Source: JAWPMV01 sp038527215
GTDB taxonomy: Bacteria > Bacteroidota > Bacteroidia > J057
Assembly: GCA_038527215.1 (NCBI GenBank)
Contig: JBCBGC010000018.1
Coordinates: 14,137 to 78,136, forward strand
Direction of reading: 5' to 3'
DNA length: 64,000 bases
A model generated the notes under the pieces. It was not told where the DNA came from. It saw only the letters and a program-made list of their open reading frames with translations, and made no database searches. The position numbers were made by a program, and so were the translations under genes. Below are positions 18,474-26,685 of this stretch, in pieces. The first letter of the stretch is position 1. The number at the start of each line of letters is the position of its first letter.

Positions 18474-18731
18474 TTGCCCAACGGAAAACACGGAAACCAC
18501 CCCTTTAACGAAATCTTCACTTACGGAGCTAATTTATATGGGGACGGGATAGATGCCCTGGTCAGGGAACTGGCCCTGCACGAAAATTTTGATCAGATTT
18601 CGGAACGGGTGATCGCTTTTGTAGGCAAAACGGCTCCCCTTTGGGGCAAACGAACCCCAGAAATGGATGAAGCCTGGGAGCAAGATGTTCGAAAACAACT
18701 GGCTGCCTTTCGAGAGGAATTGACTTCCTGA
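18474..18731 (+). CDS. Small hypothetical protein
   Basis: The 85-residue reading frame starts at TTG (18474); no ATG or GTG lies in frame close by. It contains GNHPFNEIFTYGANLYGDGIDALVRELA, which reads as ordinary coding sequence (helical, charged), and ends in KQLAAFREELTS. No family recognised. The GC pattern is like that of its neighbours, and it precedes the Tat-exported TIM-barrel gene by 28 bases, so the two may be co-transcribed. Confidence 0.5.
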   Translation: MPNGKHGNHPFNEIFTYGANLYGDGIDALVRELALHENFDQISERVIAFVGKTAPLWGKRTPEMDEAWEQDVRKQLAAFREELTS

Positions 18732-18759
18732 GCCTCTTTTACCTTTACCTTCTTTTCTC

Positions 18760-19698
18760 ATGCGTCGCAGAAAATTTCTTGCCTCTACCGCGCTGGCCAG
18801 TTTCGGATGGGGCCTCTCCTCATCCCTGGCTACTGGCATCATCAGAGATCATGAACCCGCGCTTCAGGTGCACCTTTTTTCCAAAGTCTTGCAATTTCTG
18901 GATGATCAGGAACTGGCTGAAGCCCTTGGGAAAATGGGCTTTGACGGGGCCGATCTGACCGTCCGACCCAAAGGCCATGTGGAGCCGGCACGGGTAGCTG
19001 AAGATCTACCACGATTCACCCAAGCCTTGAAAGCAGTGGGCCTGCAACCGCTGATGATAACTACCAACATTCTGCAAGCAGCTGATCCGGTAGCGCAGGC
19101 AGTCTTGAAGGTGGCCAGGGACCTGGGCTATCGCTTTTATCGTCCGGCCTGGATCAAGTATCAAGCGGAGGATGCTTTGAGAAAAAGGCTGGTCCAGGCA
19201 AAAGAGGAATTAGGCAGACTGGCAGACCTGAGCAAAACGGCAGGTATCACAGGCTCTTATCAAAACCACTCTGGTCATTATCTGGGAGCAGGCATCTGGG
19301 ACCTGGACGAAGCGCTTGGCGATATTTCTCCCCGGCATATGGGGGTCCAATACGACATCGCTCACGCGACCATTGAAGGAGGCCGGAATTGGGAAGTGGA
19401 ATTTCGGCTGATCCAACCCCATATCACTACCTTGGCGATCAAGGATTTTATCTGGAAAAAAACCGCTGGTATATGGAAGGTGCATTATGTGCCGCTGGGG
19501 GAAGGGATGGTGGATTGGCAGCGTTATTTTTCTTTGCTAAAAGCTGCGGGCATGCAGCCCCCCATGTCGCTGCATGCGGAATATGATTTAGGAGGGGCGG
19601 AAGATGGCAAACAGCCCATCATGAGCCCTTCGGAGATTTTTGCCCGATTGAAAAAAGACCTGGATTGGCTTCGCAAAACCTGGCAGGAAACAGAATAA
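18760..19698 (+). CDS. Tat-exported sugar phosphate isomerase/epimerase-like TIM-barrel protein
   Basis: The 312-residue protein begins MRRRKFLASTALASFGWG, a twin-arginine signal, so it should be folded before export to the periplasm. The body is an AP-endonuclease-2-type TIM barrel: GFDGADLTVRP at strand 1, YRPAWIKYQ, GSYQNHSGHYLGAGIWDLDEAL and MGVQYDIAHATIEGG with the usual metal-ligand Asp/His, then LAIKDF and a C-terminal Glu (SLHAEYDLGGAE). Such proteins isomerise or epimerise keto-sugars or cleave glycosidic derivatives by oxidation and elimination. The substrate is unknown; a paralogue lies at 46577. Confidence 0.85.
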   Translation: MRRRKFLASTALASFGWGLSSSLATGIIRDHEPALQVHLFSKVLQFLDDQELAEALGKMGFDGADLTVRPKGHVEPARVAEDLPRFTQALKAVGLQPLMITTNILQAADPVAQAVLKVARDLGYRFYRPAWIKYQAEDALRKRLVQAKEELGRLADLSKTAGITGSYQNHSGHYLGAGIWDLDEALGDISPRHMGVQYDIAHATIEGGRNWEVEFRLIQPHITTLAIKDFIWKKTAGIWKVHYVPLGEGMVDWQRYFSLLKAAGMQPPMSLHAEYDLGGAEDGKQPIMSPSEIFARLKKDLDWLRKTWQETE

Positions 19699-19780
19699 CC
19701 CAAGCCCATTTTTTATCTGGAGGAAAAGCTGGAAAAAGCCGATATTGCATCAGCTAAGTAGTTGTAAATCCTTTCCTCTC

Positions 19781-20854
19781 ATGTTGCAGAAATACCTCCT
19801 TTTTTTGCTGACCTTGGGTATGGGGTCCTTGTCCCATGCTCAAGCTGTCCTGGAAGCCAACGGCCCTGGCGATACCTACGAACTCATCAACTCCGTCCTG
19901 GCCCCCGGCTACAATGTGGTGGAAGTGCCGGATTGTGGGCATACGGGCTTTGGCCGGCATATTGATGAGATATTTGATTCCACCCTCAGCAAATACGTCT
20001 TTCGCTTCCATATCCACACCTACCCGGACAATGACCGTTGCCAAAACTTTGACCGCCAGCGGAACGAAATCAAGACCTACGATAAGTCCCCAGACAGCCT
20101 CAAGGCAGTGTTGAAAGAAGAGGTGGTCTATACCTGGAAATTCAAGTTGGATGCTGGCTTTCAAGCGTCCTCCTCTTTTACCCACTTGCACCAGCTCAAA
20201 GCCGTAGGCGGTTCCGAATCCTCCATGCCTTCCATTACCCTGACGGCGCGTAAAGGCAACCCGGATCAGTTGGAATTACGCTACGCAGAAAGCACCAGCC
20301 AAACTACTTTGAAGAAAACCAGTCTCACCCCTTTTAAGGGCATCTGGGTCCAGGCCTTTGAACAGGTACTCTACGACGAAACGGGGCTGGGCCAGTATGC
20401 GGTATATCTGACTAGCATCTCATCCGGAGATACCCTTTTCGAATACACCAACGATGCCATCCGCATGTGGAAAACCAACGCAGATTTCATTCGACCCAAA
20501 TGGGGCATTTATCGCAGCCTGAATGATTCCAGCAGTTTGCGGGATGAGCAGGTACTGTTCGCGGATTTTACCATCGAGGAAGTGGGCAATACGGTTTCCA
20601 TAGGGGAAGCATTGCTGGCCCTGGGAGAGCGGCCTTTTTATCCGAATCCTGCCAGCGAAACCCTGGGCCTATCTGATGCCGTCAGAGATACCTATGAGGA
20701 GATGCTGATGTTTGCGTTCAATGGTCAGTTGGTCAAAAAGGCAGCAGTCTCACGTGGTCAGGTGTCGGTCGCGGATTTGCCCAGGGGCATCTATTCCGTG
20801 CAGTTCAGCGGGAAGGGCAGGCGAAGCCAGGCGGTGAAGCTGGTACTTGAATAG
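19781..20854 (+). CDS. Secreted putative polysaccharide lyase/jelly-roll protein with T9SS sorting tail
   Basis: The 357-residue protein has a signal peptide (MLQKYLLFLLTLGMGSLSHAQ). Residues 22-285 form a beta-sandwich reminiscent of PL13/PL20-like lyases: VFRFHIHTYPDNDRCQNFDRQ, WKFKLDAGF, SSFTHLHQLKAVGG, ITLTARKGNPD and IRPKWGIYRSL. From memory, very similar proteins occur in basidiomycete fungi. His and Arg residues in RFHIH and FDRQRNE are candidate active-site residues. The C-terminal 70 residues (PFYPNPASETLGL ... GIYSVQFSG) are a type IX secretion sorting domain, so the protein goes to the cell surface or medium. Catalytic activity and substrate are inferred. The ATG at 19781 is preferred over an upstream start at 19745 because it gives a proper signal. 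Confidence 0.7.
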   Translation: MLQKYLLFLLTLGMGSLSHAQAVLEANGPGDTYELINSVLAPGYNVVEVPDCGHTGFGRHIDEIFDSTLSKYVFRFHIHTYPDNDRCQNFDRQRNEIKTYDKSPDSLKAVLKEEVVYTWKFKLDAGFQASSSFTHLHQLKAVGGSESSMPSITLTARKGNPDQLELRYAESTSQTTLKKTSLTPFKGIWVQAFEQVLYDETGLGQYAVYLTSISSGDTLFEYTNDAIRMWKTNADFIRPKWGIYRSLNDSSSLRDEQVLFADFTIEEVGNTVSIGEALLALGERPFYPNPASETLGLSDAVRDTYEEMLMFAFNGQLVKKAAVSRGQVSVADLPRGIYSVQFSGKGRRSQAVKLVLE

Positions 20855-20971
20855 GGCTACCCAGCGGTAGTGGAAAATGTTGCTGATCCCGGGAAGCATC
20901 CTGCTTTTCCTTCGGTAAGCTTGTATCTTATCCTAAGGTGCTTTTGTCTCTCTTTCGTAAACTGCGTTACG

Positions 20972-21415
20972 ATGACCTATCCCAAACACTACCGTTACCG
21001 TCGTCTGGTGCAAGCCAAGCTCTTTATTGATGCCCATTTTACGGAAGATATACAGGTCAGCAACATTGCGGACGAGGCCAGCTTTTCGAAGTACCATTTT
21101 ATCCGGCTGTTCAAAGAGGCCTACGGGTTCACCCCTCGCCAGTACCTCATTCACAAACGTCTGGAGTTGGCCAGGCATCATCTGCAGCAAGGCAAGGCGG
21201 TTACCGAAACCTGCTTTGCCACGGGCTTTGGCTCCATGGGCACTTTCTCCACCCTCTTTAAGGAAAAAACGGGTCAATCTCCCTCCCAGTTCAAGGCTGC
21301 CTACCAGCAACGCTTAGCCGAACAGCAGGCCCGACCCGCGAAATTCATCCCCGGATGTTTTCTGGGGAAAAGCAATTTTCAAGAAGCGGAGGTATCCGTC
21401 AAGGATGAACTTTGA
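20972..21415 (+). CDS. Small AraC-family transcriptional regulator
   Basis: The 147-residue protein consists mostly of the double helix-turn-helix DNA-binding domain: LVQAKLFIDAHFTEDIQVSNIADEASFSKYHFIRLFKEAYGFTPRQYLIHKRLELARHHL, then FGSMGTFSTLFKEKTGQSPSQF. No ligand-binding domain is present. It precedes a VOC/glyoxalase-like gene by 28 bases. This AraC plus VOC pairing is common in Bacteroidota and suggests joint regulation of a small-molecule response. The ATG at 20972 fits the usual N-terminus; an upstream start at 20870 would add a cysteine-rich leader with no family support. Confidence 0.85.
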   Translation: MTYPKHYRYRRLVQAKLFIDAHFTEDIQVSNIADEASFSKYHFIRLFKEAYGFTPRQYLIHKRLELARHHLQQGKAVTETCFATGFGSMGTFSTLFKEKTGQSPSQFKAAYQQRLAEQQARPAKFIPGCFLGKSNFQEAEVSVKDEL

Positions 21416-21443
21416 GGCATCATTTACCTTAAAAGATACCATC

Positions 21444-21854
21444 ATGATTACCAAAATGACCCACACCAACGTCTATGTTTTGGACCTGGATAAGGCCCTT
21501 GATTTTTACACCCAGGTCCTCGGCTTTGAGGTGCGCATAGATCAGGTTTTCGGTGAATACCGCTGGGTAACGGTAGGCCTTAAAAGCAATCCTGAACTGG
21601 AACTGGTGCTTTCGCCCATTACCACCCAAATGTTTCGCGACGAGGAGACGGTAGCGAGTATCAAAGCTCTGGTCGCCAAAGGCGCTTTTAGCGGTCCGGT
21701 CCTGGCCTGCGAGGATATTTATGCTACCTACGAAGAATTGAAGGGCAAAGGGGTAGAGTTTACCAAAGAGCCTACGGAGGAGTTTTATAAAACCGAAGCC
21801 GTTTTCAAAGACAATAGCGGGAACTGGTTTTCGCTAGGGGAAAGTAAGGGGTAA
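21444..21854 (+). CDS. VOC-family (glyoxalase/bleomycin-resistance-like) protein
   Basis: The 136-residue protein has two beta-alpha-beta-beta-beta modules: TNVYVLDLDKALDFYTQVLGFEVRID and a second half ending EAVFKDNSGNWFSLGE. Ligand positions typical of the fold include the N-terminal THTNVYV (His) and the central ELELVLSP (Glu). Members bind a metal and act as isomerases, dioxygenases or drug-binding proteins; the specific role is unknown. It is paired with the AraC gene upstream. The ATG at 21444 starts the fold directly, and a TACCTT box lies 13 bases before it. Confidence 0.85.
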   Translation: MITKMTHTNVYVLDLDKALDFYTQVLGFEVRIDQVFGEYRWVTVGLKSNPELELVLSPITTQMFRDEETVASIKALVAKGAFSGPVLACEDIYATYEELKGKGVEFTKEPTEEFYKTEAVFKDNSGNWFSLGESKG

Positions 21855-21935
21855 AATTTCCTGAAAATAGGTTGATCTCCATACTTTTGATGTGCATTTT
21901 ATAGAAGAACTGGGGAAGCCCTCAATGATTTACCC

Positions 21936-22565
21936 ATGACTACCGATCTCCAAACCTACCTGCTCGAAGGCTGTGGCCGCTGCCCCCTGGGGGGCACGCC
22001 AGGCTGCAAGGTGCAGCCATGGAGAACCGTACTCGAAGGACTGCGCGAGGTCATCGCTGAATGCGGCCTGACCGAGCAGATGAAATGGGGCGTGCCCTGC
22101 TATACCTATCAACAAAGCAATGTCTTGGTGATGGGTGCCCTAAAACATGCGGCCACCCTGAGCTTTTTTAAGGGCGCATTATTGGGTGATCCTCAGGGCT
22201 TGCTGGTCAAGCCCGGCCCAAATACCCAGGCTGCACGCTACCTGAAGTTTACTTCCTTAGCTGAGGTAGAGCAACATGCCGCGGATATTAAGGCCTATGT
22301 GTTCGAAGCCATCGAAGTAGAGAAGGCAGGCTTGAAAGTGGAATTTAAACGAAATCCAGAACCTATTCCCGAAGAGTTGGAGCAAAAATTTGCCGAAGAC
22401 CCGCTCCTGAAATCAGCCTTTGAAAGTCTCACTCCCGGGCGACAGCGCGGGTATATCCTTTTTTTCTCCGCGCCCAAGAAAGCCAAGACGAGATTTGCGC
22501 GGATTGAAAAAAGCGTAGAGAAAATCCTGAATGGAAAGGGATTGCATGATGGGTATCGGAGGTGA
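21936..22565 (+). CDS. DUF1801/YdeI-OmdA family protein with N-terminal cysteine motif
   Basis: The 209-residue protein contains the DUF1801 segment (VLEGLREVIAECGLTEQMKWGVPCYTYQQSNVLVMGALKHAATLSFFKG) and a C-terminal OmdA-like helical part (FESLTPGRQRGYILFFSAPKKAKTRFARIEK), the usual YdeI composite. The N-terminus adds CGRCPLGGTPGCKVQPW, a small cysteine cluster that could bind a metal. Functions proposed for the family include stress or peptide resistance, but none is established. A block of REP-like repeats begins directly after the stop. Confidence 0.8.
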   Translation: MTTDLQTYLLEGCGRCPLGGTPGCKVQPWRTVLEGLREVIAECGLTEQMKWGVPCYTYQQSNVLVMGALKHAATLSFFKGALLGDPQGLLVKPGPNTQAARYLKFTSLAEVEQHAADIKAYVFEAIEVEKAGLKVEFKRNPEPIPEELEQKFAEDPLLKSAFESLTPGRQRGYILFFSAPKKAKTRFARIEKSVEKILNGKGLHDGYRR

Positions 22566-22568
22566 GAC

Positions 22569-22733
22569 CGTAACACCGGCTTCCAGCCGGTCACAACCCC
22601 ACCCACCCCGGATCATCATCCGGGGAAAAAGGTCCTGGGACCTCCCGGCCGCCGCAGCTCACAGCCGCCACCCGTAACACCGGCTTCCAGCCGGTCACCA
22701 CCTCTCCCACCCCGGATCATCATCCGGGGAACC
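22569..22733. repeat. REP-like palindromic repeat block, two units
   Basis: Two units 104 bases apart each contain GTAACACCGGCTTCCAGCCGG (stem CCGGCT/AGCCGG) followed by CCCCGGATCATCATCCGGGG. The same two modules recur at 40003-40510, and the first module recurs at 61628-62030. Confidence 0.85.
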
Positions 22734-22791
22734 CCCCAAAACGCTTTTCCTCCAAAAGCTGTATCTTACTTCTGCAAAACACTACTGCTAC

Positions 22792-23367
22792 ATGAAACTC
22801 GCGCTTCGAAATCTTCTCCTCCTCGGCGTCATGGCCGAAGTCCTCATTTTTGTGGTGGCCTACTTCATGAATCCTGAAGAATTGGGCGAGGCATTCCGCA
22901 TATCGGCTCGCTGGTCAGGACGTTTATCCCTGGGGGTCTTTTTGGCAGCCTTCTATCAGTTCGCAAGAAACCATCCCACCCCGCTTAAGGAAAATACCGC
23001 GGCGCGGGAATGGATCCTCCTCTTTGCGGTGGTCCATATCATTCATTTTGGCTTTCTCGCCACCAATGTCTTCCTCAATGAGATTCCATTGATTCCTGTA
23101 AAGCTGGCCGGAGGAGCGTTGGCCTATCTCATGGTTGTGGCTGCGCCCTTTTGGTTACATAAGCTAAGTTTCAGACCTCAGCTGGTCTACTTTTACTACG
23201 TCAGCCTGGTGATGATCATCACCTATGTAGCTCGTGTAAAAGGAGATTTTGAAGGAGCCGATCCTTCTTTTGCCCATTATGTTGGTATGGCCTTGATGGT
23301 GAGTGGAGTGCTAGTCTTTAGCTGGTGGCTATATAGAAAATCGGCCAAGGATTCTGAATTTACCTAA
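22792..23367 (+). CDS. Hypothetical polytopic membrane protein
   Basis: The 191-residue protein has about six hydrophobic segments (residues 5-24, 42-58, 70-90, 100-120, 127-147, 160-178). Two histidines in one helix region (VVHIIHFGF) and another in FWLHKL might bind haem or a metal, but no family is recognised with confidence. It stands alone between the REP block and the AT-rich islet. A TATCTTAC box 24 bases before the ATG resembles the promoter-like boxes seen elsewhere in the window. Confidence 0.65.
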   Translation: MKLALRNLLLLGVMAEVLIFVVAYFMNPEELGEAFRISARWSGRLSLGVFLAAFYQFARNHPTPLKENTAAREWILLFAVVHIIHFGFLATNVFLNEIPLIPVKLAGGALAYLMVVAAPFWLHKLSFRPQLVYFYYVSLVMIITYVARVKGDFEGADPSFAHYVGMALMVSGVLVFSWWLYRKSAKDSEFT

Positions 23368-23377
23368 CACTTGCCTT

Positions 23378-23396
23378 TACTTGAAATTTTCAAGTA
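23378..23396. promoter_or_regulatory. Perfect 19-base palindrome (operator-like or small hairpin)
   Basis: TACTTGAAA, a central T, then TTTCAAGTA: both arms are perfect over nine bases. It lies just inside the AT-rich islet, 282 bases before the DUF262 gene. With a one-base centre it suits a dimeric repressor better than a terminator hairpin. Confidence 0.4.
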
Positions 23397-23643
23397 TTTT
23401 AGAGAGTCTTAGAATCGCCCGTCTTACATTTTCAAATCACATTGATCTGCCTTTTCTCACTACGATAATGGTCATTACTATGATATGATTGGAAAACGGC
23501 GGTAAACCAAATAGCCGGAGAGGTTATGGCCAATTAGGGCGTGATTTTTATAACGTTGAACATATTGCGAAAAGTTCCCTAAAGTAAAAACTATTGTTAG
23601 AGTTGAACTAACTATAAGTGTTTATGAATTGACGTTAATATTT

Positions 23644-23651
23644 AAAAGGAG
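23644..23651 (+). promoter_or_regulatory. Strong Shine-Dalgarno for the DUF262-HEPN gene
   Basis: AAAAGGAG is followed by eight bases and then ATG at 23660. A canonical Shine-Dalgarno is rare among the other starts in this window and fixes the start of this gene; it also fits a foreign origin. Confidence 0.6.
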
Positions 23652-23659
23652 TAGAAGTT

Positions 23660-25927
23660 ATGCAATCAAGTAGGGCTCAAGATAGAGACTTAGCCACCTG
23701 GTTTAGTAAAATTGAACAAGGAGAAATTAAGTTGCCGAGATTTCAGCGGCATCAGGCCTGGGATCGGCAACGAATATCCAGTCTAATCGAAACGGTGGTT
23801 TCAAACTTACCGCTTGGAGTTACCTTGATTCTAAATGTAGGAGAGGAAGAGCCCTTTGAGTCACGATTTCTTGCTACTGCCCCTGAGTCGGGCCAGAAAG
23901 TTTATGAACATTTATTAGATGGGCAACAAAGATTGACTGCGTTTTGGCGGTCCATGCATAATAATTATGAATCAGAAACTTATTTTTTGTATTTGCCAGA
24001 ATATGACAGGAGGCCCGGAGATTCAATAGAATCAGATTCCATGATGGTTTACTGCCTTTCCCGATACAGGAAAAAAAATGAATCCAAGTTGTATCCTTTA
24101 TGGGCAAATAATCCAGAAAGTCAATTTGAAAGAGGGCTTATTCCGGTATACTTATTTCGGCCAGGGTCTAATGGGAAGGAAAAAGATAATTGGGTAGAAA
24201 TGGCTCTTCCTGATGAAGATTATAATGACAATAATGGATTAGTTGGGTTAGAATCTTATAAAATGCTTGTTAATAAGCGAAAAGAACTTTCTGATAAAAT
24301 TACAAAATTTAAGGAAATAGTAGCTCATTATAACTTGCCCTATCTTGCTTTACCTTCTTCAACTCCACGAGAGATTGCGCTGAAGGTATTCATTAATATG
24401 AATACTAATAGCAAACCCCTTTCTGTCTATGACATAATTGTAGCCCAAGTTGAAAGTGTTGCAGGTAAATCTCTCCATGATCTACAAGAGGAGTTGAGAA
24501 TCAAACACCGAAATATTGAGAACTATTTTGATCTTGGTCAGCTTATTATTTACACTTCTGCTCTTATTCAAGATAAAATTCCCAATAACAAGGGATGTTT
24601 GGAAATGGATAAAAAGATCATGATGGATCACTGGTCTGATGTGGTTATTGGTCTATGTAGAATGGCTGGATTTTTAGAGTCGCAAAATTTATTTGACCGG
24701 AGTAGACTTCCAACAAATGCGGTGCTTGCCATTATCGCTGCCTTATATGCTGAGATACCAGAAAGTGGAGATAGTCTAGGGCATTCCGAAAGACTTTTGA
24801 GGAAATATTTATGGAGCTCATTTTTTACTGACCGGTACGAAAATTCCGCAGCTTCTAGGGGGTTCGCTGATTATGTTGGACTCAAGAAGATTATTAGAAA
24901 AGAAAAAAAGGATGGAGGAGGGGTATTTAATGAATCCGAAATCCCAATTTTTAATCGAGAACGCCACCCTATTGCTGAAAAAGCTGAATTGCTGACAGCT
25001 TTTTGGCCTAAAGGAGAAACCATACGAGGCCGCGCAATTCTATCCGTATTTAACCTCTTGGGCGCACATGATTTTAAGGATGGTCAAAAGATCACAAGAG
25101 AAAATATTAGAACCCGGGATTACCATCATTTTTATCCTGTATCTCTACTTTCAGAGATAGATCGGAAAGGAATGTTGGCTTTAAATTGCTGTTTAGTCTC
25201 CTCATTTACGAATCGTAGTATTGGACGGAAAAATCCTTACCAAGTAATTACTGAGCAATACAACTCACACCCACCAGAAAATATTGACTATTATTTAAGA
25301 TCACACCTCATCCCATTGACATCACTTGAAAAAAAATCTTTCGAGGGAATAGATGCAATGGTCTTGAAAAATGAGTTGGAAAAAGATTATGAGTCGTTTC
25401 TTAATGGTAGAGCTGAATTGGTTGAAATTGCTGCAAATCTATTATGTGAAGGACAAATAATATCAATAGAAAGGGTTTACCATGAAATGCCTATTTCCAA
25501 AAGTATTCAAAATCTAGAACATAGGGTTAAGGATTTGGAACTAAAATTACGACACTTAATCTCTGAAAGATTAGGTAGGGTGGCGAAAGACCCATTCCGG
25601 CAATTTGTAGATGAAAAGACTCAGGAAGCTGCCCGAAGGAAGTTTTACGCAGAATATAAAAAAATGCCTGCTTTGTCCGAAGAGGAGTTCAAAGTCTTTA
25701 GGAATCAGCTGAATTATATGACATTAGGAGAGTATCAGTCAGTTATTTGTAATAAAAAGACCTGGACTTATTTTGAAGAAGTTTTTAAATCAAAACCTTT
25801 TTTTCAAAAATATTTTAATCAACTCACCACATTAAGAAATAAGATTGCTCATCCTAATGAGATTGACGAGGTAATATTAAAAGATGGGGAGGCAGCAATT
25901 CATTGGTTTGAGAATGCATTGTCATAG
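23660..25927 (+). CDS. DUF262-HNH-HEPN fusion protein, putative GmrSD-related antiphage defence protein
   Basis: The 755-residue cytoplasmic protein has three parts. Residues 10-265 are a DUF262 (GmrS-type, ParB/Srx-like) domain with LPRFQRHQAW (25-34), LDGQQRL (86-92) and FINMNTNSKPLSVYDI (244-259), which in GmrSD proteins bind and hydrolyse NTP. Residues 485-530 carry RDYHHFYPVSLL and a later FTNRSIGRKNP, the spacing of the DUF1524-type HNH nuclease motif, though divergent. After a charged coiled-coil stretch (614-640), residues 645-755 look like a HEPN domain with RNKIAH (726-731), the R-x4-H motif of HEPN ribonucleases. The gene is visibly AT-rich with AT-ending codons, unlike its neighbours, stands alone, and is closed by a terminator, all consistent with horizontal transfer. 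It probably senses or cuts modified or invading DNA and may also cleave RNA. The role is inferred from the domains. Confidence 0.75.
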   Translation: MQSSRAQDRDLATWFSKIEQGEIKLPRFQRHQAWDRQRISSLIETVVSNLPLGVTLILNVGEEEPFESRFLATAPESGQKVYEHLLDGQQRLTAFWRSMHNNYESETYFLYLPEYDRRPGDSIESDSMMVYCLSRYRKKNESKLYPLWANNPESQFERGLIPVYLFRPGSNGKEKDNWVEMALPDEDYNDNNGLVGLESYKMLVNKRKELSDKITKFKEIVAHYNLPYLALPSSTPREIALKVFINMNTNSKPLSVYDIIVAQVESVAGKSLHDLQEELRIKHRNIENYFDLGQLIIYTSALIQDKIPNNKGCLEMDKKIMMDHWSDVVIGLCRMAGFLESQNLFDRSRLPTNAVLAIIAALYAEIPESGDSLGHSERLLRKYLWSSFFTDRYENSAASRGFADYVGLKKIIRKEKKDGGGVFNESEIPIFNRERHPIAEKAELLTAFWPKGETIRGRAILSVFNLLGAHDFKDGQKITRENIRTRDYHHFYPVSLLSEIDRKGMLALNCCLVSSFTNRSIGRKNPYQVITEQYNSHPPENIDYYLRSHLIPLTSLEKKSFEGIDAMVLKNELEKDYESFLNGRAELVEIAANLLCEGQIISIERVYHEMPISKSIQNLEHRVKDLELKLRHLISERLGRVAKDPFRQFVDEKTQEAARRKFYAEYKKMPALSEEEFKVFRNQLNYMTLGEYQSVICNKKTWTYFEEVFKSKPFFQKYFNQLTTLRNKIAHPNEIDEVILKDGEAAIHWFENALS

Positions 25928-25947
25928 GGAATTCTTATAAGTTTTCA

Positions 25948-25981
25948 TAAAAAAAAGCCTCCCATGGGGAGGCTTTTTTTA
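25948..25981. terminator. Bidirectional terminator between convergent genes
   Basis: GCCTCCC (25957-25963) pairs with GGGAGGC (25967-25973) around ATG/G, with an A-run on the left and seven T on the right. It can end both the DUF262-HEPN gene (+) and the lipocalin-like gene (-). Confidence 0.85.
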
Positions 25982-25993
25982 TGAAAAGATAGG

Positions 25994-26428
25994 CTATTCT
26001 GCTTTTACCATAGTATAAGTGATGACGTCCCGATAGATATCTCCAAACAACTCAAATTCGGAGGTGGTGGTGATGGTCAGGGAGGTTTTGGTGCATTCCA
26101 GGACTTCGAACAAAAGGGCTAACCCTCCAAAATAGATGAGGCTTATTTCCTCCCGATCCTTGTTGTAAGTCCATTCGAAATCCGTGACGTCCGAGCCCTC
26201 TACTTGTTCCCCGGTACCGTCGTCATTAAACTGGAAGGTGGATTCATCCCCGCTGTAGGTCTCGTTCTCCTCATCTACCAGGGAGTCTCCGACAAAAGAC
26301 TGGTAGGATAACTCGGTAATGTTCCACTTTCCCTCATTACTGGGCAGGATATTTTCGATGTTTTTACATCCGGTGCTGACGATCAGGGCCAGACCAAGGC
26401 AGATAAAAATGCTGTTGATAGTTTTCAT
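25994..26428 (-). CDS. Lipocalin-like lipoprotein
   Basis: The 144-residue protein has a lipobox (ALIVSTGCKN). The mature sequence is all beta: GKWNITELSYQSFVGD, STFQFNDDGTGEQVEG, FEWTYNKDREEISLIYFGG, FEVLECTKTSLTITTT and a closing YTMVKAE. This is the order of the lipocalin-like small lipoproteins common in Bacteroidota, which probably bind a hydrophobic ligand. The start at 26428 (reverse strand) gives a normal lipoprotein signal; a longer frame to 26566 has no signal character. Confidence 0.75.
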   Translation of the reverse strand: MKTINSIFICLGLALIVSTGCKNIENILPSNEGKWNITELSYQSFVGDSLVDEENETYSGDESTFQFNDDGTGEQVEGSDVTDFEWTYNKDREEISLIYFGGLALLFEVLECTKTSLTITTTSEFELFGDIYRDVITYTMVKAE

Positions 26429-26685
26429 GTGATTTCTAATTATAGGGTTGTTAAAAAACGTAAGCGATACCCAAAGGTAGGGGAGGGGAAGCAAGGCCTG
26501 ATGAGGAATTTTGAGCAGATAGCTTCTGTTTTGGGAAAAATCCGTAAGGAAGAGAAATGGGGGCATCGACCTTATGGAATCACCAAAGAAAGAGAGAAGA
26601 AGGCGGGTATGTTTGTGTATCTGTGGTTAAATTAAGTGCTCAACATGGGCATAGCCCCAAACATTTATCTATACCCCTTTTTCCC

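Noticed and set aside
23368..26000. Multi-gene defence island or prophage around the DUF262 gene
   Set aside because: Neighbours on both sides are ordinary membrane and lipoprotein genes with host-like composition. No integrase, transposase or further defence gene is visible.
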